A stretch of DNA of 64,000 nucleotides, taken from assembly GCA_963726375.1 (NCBI GenBank), contig CAVSCE010000013.1:186001-250000 (forward strand), written 5' to 3'. The notes under the pieces are model-generated. The model was not told where the DNA came from. It made no database searches and saw only the letters and a list, made by a program, of their open reading frames with translations. Origin of the DNA: UTCFX2 sp963726375. Lineage in GTDB: Bacteria; Chloroflexota; Anaerolineae; Anaerolineales; UBA4823. The position numbers were made by a program, and so were the translations under genes. The stretch's first letter is position 1, and every line of letters starts with the position of its first letter. Positions 59,596-64,000 of this stretch are shown here, piece after piece.

Positions 59596-59835
59596 ATGTT
59601 GGATCGATTTGAGACCATTTTGGGTGAAACTTATCGGCGCCAGGACGAGCTGTATTATGCTGAACAGCATCGAATGGCAAAATTAAATGGCTTGCAGGTT
59701 ACATACTATCGGAAGCTGGCATGTGACCTGTTGATCCAATCTGGTGAATATCTGGTCAGATGGGGCAAGGAACTCCAGGTCCCGATAGAACGATCTGCTC
59801 AACCTTCACCTCCCAGGATCAACCAGCCGACTTAA
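59596..59835 (+). CDS. Small uncharacterised protein (79 aa)
   Basis: I do not recognise it. CAGGAGG lies seven bases upstream of the ATG, a strong ribosome site. The protein is helical and charged, with many Tyr and Arg residues (GETYRRQDELYYAEQHRM) and a Pro-rich end. It has no membrane helix. It is probably followed by the DUF2442 gene in the same transcript. Confidence 0.65.
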   Translation: MLDRFETILGETYRRQDELYYAEQHRMAKLNGLQVTYYRKLACDLLIQSGEYLVRWGKELQVPIERSAQPSPPRINQPT

Positions 59836-59909
59836 AAGACCGCGAAATAATCTTTCAGCTGTCTTGTGAACTTACCGGGCAAAAAGCCAACCAGAAAAGA
59901 ATGTGAGCT

Positions 59910-60236
59910 ATGGACGACCAGTATGCAACCATGATCAAACCCGGATTTATCCTGCAAGAATCTGATGGTCATACTCATGCCAGGATTGATGATGTGAGAG
60001 TTCATCAGGAAAGTGTCCAAATTGCTATGGAAGATGGAAGAATAATCCAGGTGCCTCTTTCATGGTTCCCTGTTCTTCAGTCCTCTGGTCCTGACCAACG
60101 AGAAGGCTGGACGATTGGAGTTGACCGAAATCTTATACTCTGGCCCGAAATAGGAGAATCGATTTCTCTTCAGGATGTTCTTGCTGGCGCCTCGCCATGC
60201 GAACGGTGCTGGTTTAGAGTGTCGTATTACAAATAA
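59910..60236 (+). CDS. DUF2442-like domain protein
   Basis: A 108-residue protein. The core VRVHQESVQIAMEDGRIIQVPLSWFPVL and ILWPEIGESISLQDVLAG match my memory of DUF2442, a small domain often found with or near transcription regulators. The Cys pair SPCERCWF lies near the end. The ribosome site is weak. No regulator gene is adjacent here. Confidence 0.75.
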   Translation: MDDQYATMIKPGFILQESDGHTHARIDDVRVHQESVQIAMEDGRIIQVPLSWFPVLQSSGPDQREGWTIGVDRNLILWPEIGESISLQDVLAGASPCERCWFRVSYYK

Positions 60237-60268
60237 CAATATCTTCTCCTTCATAGGCTGCCGTAAAA

Positions 60269-60309
60269 GAACTCGCCTCGACTGATCCGTGCACAGTCGG
60301 GGCGAGTTC
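60269..60309. terminator. Hairpin between convergent genes
   Basis: GAACTCGCC plus TCGACT pairs with AGTCG plus GGCGAGTTC around a short loop. It lies between the ends of the DUF2442 gene and the dihydroorotate-dehydrogenase-like gene. The T-run is poor on both sides, so termination is only probable. Confidence 0.5.
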
Positions 60310-60338
60310 GATTCTCAAAAATGAACGCGTGGATGGGA

Positions 60339-61328
60339 TTAATACGAGCTCAATACTTTCATATAGTTGGCGCGCTCAAATGCAGCTGGGTCCGCTACTG
60401 ACTTCTGGCTCATGCTGCCTTTCATCTGCCGGATGGAAGAATATTCATGTTCTTCCATCCAATTTTCCATCTCTTTCACCATCTCACCTGCCCTGTGTAT
60501 CCCCTTCTGAAGAAATTCAGAAGTTACAGTTGTCACACAGGCGCCAGCCATCATCGCTTTGATGATATCCAACCCTGAATGTACACCGCCTGTCATCGCA
60601 AAATCCACTTCGACGTGACCGTACAAGATTGCGATCCAGCGCAGCGGCAGCCGCATTTCAAAGGGTTGACTCAAAATCAGGTTCGGGACGACTTCTAACG
60701 TCTCCAAATCGAAATCAGGTTGATAGAAACGGTTGAAAAGTACCAACCCATTTGCACCTGCCCTGGCCAGTTTCGAAGCAAAGTTGGGCAGAGCTGTGTG
60801 GAAGGGGCTTATTTTTACAGCTAATGGGAGGCTGACCTGTTTACGAACATCACTCACAAGGTTAAGATAACGCTCTTCGGCATCCTGGCAGTTCAAATCA
60901 ACATCAGTCGGCAGATAATAGATATTCAGTTCCAGGCCGTCTGCCCCTGCATCTTCTATCCTTTTCGCATAGTTGATCCACCCGCCGCTGGAGAAACCAT
61001 TCAAGCTGCCAAAAACGGGGATATTAACGGCTTGCTTAACTTTACGAAGGGAGTCGATATATACTTGAGGTCCGACGCTGTATTGTCCGAACGTAGGCAA
61101 ATAACTCAACGCTTCATGAAATTGATCCGTGCCCCGCATCAAATCTTCATGGAGCTTTAAACCCTCTTGAATGATTTGCTCTTCAAACAGAGAGTGCATG
61201 ACGATAGCTGATACTCCAGAAGCTTCGAGATCTCTGGAAGTTTCTGGCTTTTGAGTCAACGGCGAGGAGGAAGCGATTAAGGGATTCTTCAGTTCTAATC
61301 CAAGATAGGTGGTGCTGAGATCTACCAT
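60339..61328 (-). CDS. Dihydroorotate dehydrogenase-like flavoprotein
   Basis: An FMN-dependent TIM-barrel protein of 329 residues. It opens with DLSTTYLGLELKNPLIASSSPLT and has VFGSLNGFSSGGWINYAKR, GADGLELNIYYLP, LPLAVKISPF, ANGLVLFNRFYQPD and MTGGVHSGLDIIKAMMAGA for the flavin phosphate. This is the DHOD-like group that occurs beside nifJ in anaerobes, as it does here. No pyr genes are nearby, and true pyrimidine synthesis is uncertain. It may use ferredoxin-linked electrons, but that is inference. It lies 117 bases downstream of nifJ on the same strand. Confidence 0.9.
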   Translation of the reverse strand: MVDLSTTYLGLELKNPLIASSSPLTQKPETSRDLEASGVSAIVMHSLFEEQIIQEGLKLHEDLMRGTDQFHEALSYLPTFGQYSVGPQVYIDSLRKVKQAVNIPVFGSLNGFSSGGWINYAKRIEDAGADGLELNIYYLPTDVDLNCQDAEERYLNLVSDVRKQVSLPLAVKISPFHTALPNFASKLARAGANGLVLFNRFYQPDFDLETLEVVPNLILSQPFEMRLPLRWIAILYGHVEVDFAMTGGVHSGLDIIKAMMAGACVTTVTSEFLQKGIHRAGEMVKEMENWMEEHEYSSIRQMKGSMSQKSVADPAAFERANYMKVLSSY

Positions 61329-61388
61329 ATTGGCTCTTTCCTTTCGTGCTCTAGGAGCAATTATTTTCTATCTGTATGTCCGTCGGAG

Positions 61389-61417
61389 ACCCGAAAGGTC
61401 GCATTGACCTTTCGGGT
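61389..61417. terminator. Perfect hairpin between nifJ and the DHOD-like gene
   Basis: A 12-base-pair perfect stem (ACCCGAAAGGTC with GACCTTTCGGGT) around GCATT. It is 28 bases after the nifJ stop. No T-run follows on the minus strand, so it may act as an RNA-stability element or a weak terminator. Confidence 0.5.
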
Positions 61418-61444
61418 TTAATCTCAGGCCTGAGTTTGGTGATC

Positions 61445-64000
61445 TTATTCTTCTTTTGCCTTGCCTTGGTCCGGCGCGGAGTAGTGCATCGCGGCCATCT
61501 GCTGGTAGAGCTCCCAGCGGCGCTTGGCGTCGTTCTCGGCTTGCGCCATCAAGGTCTCAGCTCGCTGCTCGTCGCTCAACAGCAGCATGCGGTAGCGGGT
61601 CTCGTTGTAGGCGTATTTGCTGATCGGAATGGTTGGTTGTTTCGAGTCCACAGACAGCGGATTCTTGCCTTGTTCGATCAGCGCCGGATTATAGCGGTAA
61701 AGCGGCCAGGCGCCCGATTCAACCGCCAGCTTTTGCTGCTCCAGTCCTTTGCGGAGGTCGTAGCCATGGGCGATGCAGTGGCTGTAGGCCAGGATGAGTG
61801 AAGGACCATCATAGGCATCAGCTTCCAGGAAGGCATTCATCGTCTGTTGGTCGCCGGCCCCCATCGCGATCCGGGCGACATAGACATAGCCATAAGCCAT
61901 GGCTATCAATCCCATGTCTTTCTTCGGGACACCTTTACCCTGGGCTGCGAACTTCGCAACCGCAGCACGCGGGGTTGATTTCGAAGCCTGTCCACCGGTG
62001 TTGGAGTACACTTCAGTGTCCAGGACAAGGATATTGACGTTTCGGCCGGAAGCCATGACGTGATCCAGGCCACCAAATCCGATATCGTACGCCCAGCCAT
62101 CGCCTCCTACGATCCAGACGCTCTTCTTGACCAGCACATCTGCCAGGCTGAGCAGGTCGCGTGACTGCGGTGTATCCATCTCATTCAAGCGCTTCTTAAG
62201 CTGGCCGACTCGTTCACGCTGCTTGTGGATCCCCAGCTCGGTCGTCTGGTCGGCGTTAAGGATTTCATCAACGAGCTGTTGACCAACCCCTTCCGCCATG
62301 ATCTGAAGTAGCTCTGCAGCATATTCACCCTGTTTATCCAGCGTGAGCCGGAAGCCCAAACCAAATTCGGCGTTATCTTCAAAAAGCGAGTTTGACCAGG
62401 CTGGGCCACGACCTTCCTTGTTTTGCGCCCACGGTGTAGTCGGTAGATTTGCTCCGTAAATCGACGAGCACCCGGTCGCGTTAGCAACTACAATGCGATC
62501 ACCAAACAGCTGTGTGAGTAGTTTAATATACGGCGTCTCGCCGCAGCCGGCGCACGCGCCTGAAAACTCGAATAAGGGTTGCAGCAGCTGGGAGTTCTTA
62601 ACGGATCGGAATGTCAGACTGGTTCGGTCGATTTCTGGGAGCTTCAAGAAATAGTCCCAGTTAATCTGCTCACGCTCGCGAATCGGAGGCTGCTCAGCCA
62701 TATTAATTGCTTTTCTTCCAACCTGCGCCTTGTCCTTTGCCGGGCAGACTTCGACGCATAGACCGCAGCCTGTACAGTCATCCGGCGATACAACCAGGCT
62801 GTATTTCATCTCCGGAAGCTCTTTCCAGCGTGCGTCCGTCGAGAGCCAGCTGGAAGGTGCCTTTTCCAGGTGAGCAGCTTCGTAAACTTTTGATCGGATC
62901 ACTGCGTGCGGGCAAACCATCACACATTTTCCGCATTGGATGCAGATTTCCTTTTCCCAAACGGGGATTTCCAGGGTGATATTTCGTTTCTCCCACTGGG
63001 TCGTACCGGTCGGATAGCTTCCATCTACCGGAAATGCGCTGACCGGGAGGTTGTCACCTTCCATATTGATTATTTTGCCCAGTACATCCTGGACAAATTG
63101 CGGCGCTTCAGCCGGGACTGGTGGCCGGCGGGTCTGGCTGCTTGTAACTTGAGCTGGCACCTTGACCTCAAACAGGTTTTCCAGGGTTTGATCGACGGCC
63201 TGGAAGTTCCGCTGGACGACAGCTTCGCCCCGCTTCCCATAAGATTTCTCGATCGCATGCTTGATTTCAGCGATCGCTTGCTCGCGAGGTAGAACGCCGC
63301 TGATCGCAAAGAAGCAGGTTTGCATGATCGTGTTGATCCGGCTGCCCATGTCAGTCTTGTCAGCAACTTCGTAAGCGTCGATGACGTAGAAATGCAGCTT
63401 CTTCTCGATGATGGTCTTTTGGGCTTCTTTTGGAAGATGATCCCAAACTTGCTCCGGCCCATAGATCGAGTTCAGCAGGAAGACACCGTTTGGGATGGCG
63501 AATTTCAGAACGTCGAATCGCTCTAAGAACGAAAACTGGTGGCAGGCGACGAATTGCGCTTTAATGATCAGGTAAGGAGCATGGATCGGTTTTGGACCAA
63601 ACCTGAGATGGGAGAGTGTAACCGTGCCCGATTTCTTCGAGTCGTAGAAGAAATAGCCCTGGGCATTGTTATCCGTTTCTTCACCGATTATTTTTATTGA
63701 GTTCTTGTTTGCGCCGACAGTGCCGTCAGAGCCCAATCCCCAGAAAACACAGCGGACTGTCTCTGGTGATTCGATGTCGAAATCTGGATCATAATCGAGG
63801 CTCGTGAATGTGACGTCATCGAGGATGCCCACCGTGAAATGGTTCTTGGGGGCGGATTTCTTCAATTCGTCGAACACCGCTTTTACCATCGTAGGGGTGA
63901 ACTCCTTAGATGAAAGCCCGTATCGACCGCCAATCACTTTCGGCATCGGAAGATCAGATTCAGCCAGCGCAGTGATGACGTCGAGATAAAGCGGTTCGCC
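61445..64000 (-). CDS. nifJ: Pyruvate:ferredoxin (flavodoxin) oxidoreductase, C-terminal two-thirds (runs off right edge)
   Basis: This enzyme converts pyruvate and CoA to acetyl-CoA and CO2, reducing ferredoxin, and is central to anaerobic metabolism. The frame is open to position 64000. At the edge it reads LDVITALAESDLPMPKVIGGRYGLSS, so the 5' part lies outside. The gamma domain has FWGLGSDGTVGANKNSIKII. Two 4Fe-4S motifs follow: CIQCGKCVMVCP and CTGCGLCVEVCP. The thiamine-diphosphate domain has CAGCGETPYIKLL, ATGCSSIYGANLP and GGDGWAYDIGFGG. The single-chain layout is that of the homodimeric enzyme. No frameshift is seen. Confidence 0.96.
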   Translation of the reverse strand, partial: GEPLYLDVITALAESDLPMPKVIGGRYGLSSKEFTPTMVKAVFDELKKSAPKNHFTVGILDDVTFTSLDYDPDFDIESPETVRCVFWGLGSDGTVGANKNSIKIIGEETDNNAQGYFFYDSKKSGTVTLSHLRFGPKPIHAPYLIIKAQFVACHQFSFLERFDVLKFAIPNGVFLLNSIYGPEQVWDHLPKEAQKTIIEKKLHFYVIDAYEVADKTDMGSRINTIMQTCFFAISGVLPREQAIAEIKHAIEKSYGKRGEAVVQRNFQAVDQTLENLFEVKVPAQVTSSQTRRPPVPAEAPQFVQDVLGKIINMEGDNLPVSAFPVDGSYPTGTTQWEKRNITLEIPVWEKEICIQCGKCVMVCPHAVIRSKVYEAAHLEKAPSSWLSTDARWKELPEMKYSLVVSPDDCTGCGLCVEVCPAKDKAQVGRKAINMAEQPPIREREQINWDYFLKLPEIDRTSLTFRSVKNSQLLQPLFEFSGACAGCGETPYIKLLTQLFGDRIVVANATGCSSIYGANLPTTPWAQNKEGRGPAWSNSLFEDNAEFGLGFRLTLDKQGEYAAELLQIMAEGVGQQLVDEILNADQTTELGIHKQRERVGQLKKRLNEMDTPQSRDLLSLADVLVKKSVWIVGGDGWAYDIGFGGLDHVMASGRNVNILVLDTEVYSNTGGQASKSTPRAAVAKFAAQGKGVPKKDMGLIAMAYGYVYVARIAMGAGDQQTMNAFLEADAYDGPSLILAYSHCIAHGYDLRKGLEQQKLAVESGAWPLYRYNPALIEQGKNPLSVDSKQPTIPISKYAYNETRYRMLLLSDEQRAETLMAQAENDAKRRWELYQQMAAMHYSAPDQGKAKEE

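Overview
The window looks like chromosomal DNA of a member of the Chloroflexota, most likely class Anaerolineae. This rests on gene content only, because I could not place the 16S gene by comparison. The indicators are several Hanks-type kinases carrying beta-propeller sensor domains, an ADP-forming acyl-CoA synthetase fused to a GNAT domain, pyruvate:ferredoxin oxidoreductase, lipoproteins without any outer-membrane machinery, and a secreted protein ending in a VYLPVV-type motif. About twenty otherwise intact genes are broken by single frameshifts, and one carries an in-frame stop. Domains continue across each break, so most are probably sequencing or assembly indels rather than real pseudogenes.

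Region 1 to 16.9 kb is mostly minus strand. It holds recG, a DegV protein, a FakA-like DAK2 protein and an Asp23 protein, with rpmB divergent. Then come a membrane kinase, a Ca2+/H+ antiporter, an SH3 protein and a DUF971 protein. A signalling cluster follows: two response regulators, a PP2C phosphatase and a kinase joined to a PQQ-type propeller. It ends with an aldo/keto reductase, an MtaD-like deaminase fused to a CYTH domain, and cinA. Region 17 to 22.6 kb is a complete branched-chain amino-acid ABC operon (livKHMGF) with an internal terminator after livK and a terminator at its end. Region 22.9 to 28.2 kb holds a membrane protein, gyrB and a third kinase with a TolB/WD40-like propeller.

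Region 28.1 to 32.5 kb is the most interesting part. It is a compact minus-strand operon: a lipoprotein, a 42-residue membrane microprotein ending in WIYQGF, an MBOAT acyltransferase, a membrane-anchored SGNH protein and an SGNH lipoprotein. This reproduces the logic of the Dlt pathway (DltX, DltB, DltD) without dltA or dltC and in a non-Firmicute setting. It suggests an undescribed system for O-acylating an envelope polymer. Next to it are a diadenylate cyclase fused to YbbR (CdaR) repeats and a DHH phosphodiesterase, which together make a c-di-AMP synthesis and breakdown module. Region 35.9 to 40.9 kb has folD and then rpmH, rnpA, yidD, a BamB-like propeller lipoprotein, yidC, jag and tRNA-Glu.

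Region 41 to 53 kb holds the acyl-CoA synthetase/GNAT protein, small uncharacterised genes, three multi-membrane GT-C glycosyltransferases and two flavodoxins. Region 53 to 58.5 kb is a 16S-23S-5S rRNA operon with a perfect-consensus promoter, processing stems and terminator-like hairpins in its leader and spacer. It is followed by rpsU, infA, two small conserved genes, a dihydroorotate-dehydrogenase-like flavoprotein and the 3' two-thirds of nifJ, which runs off the right edge.
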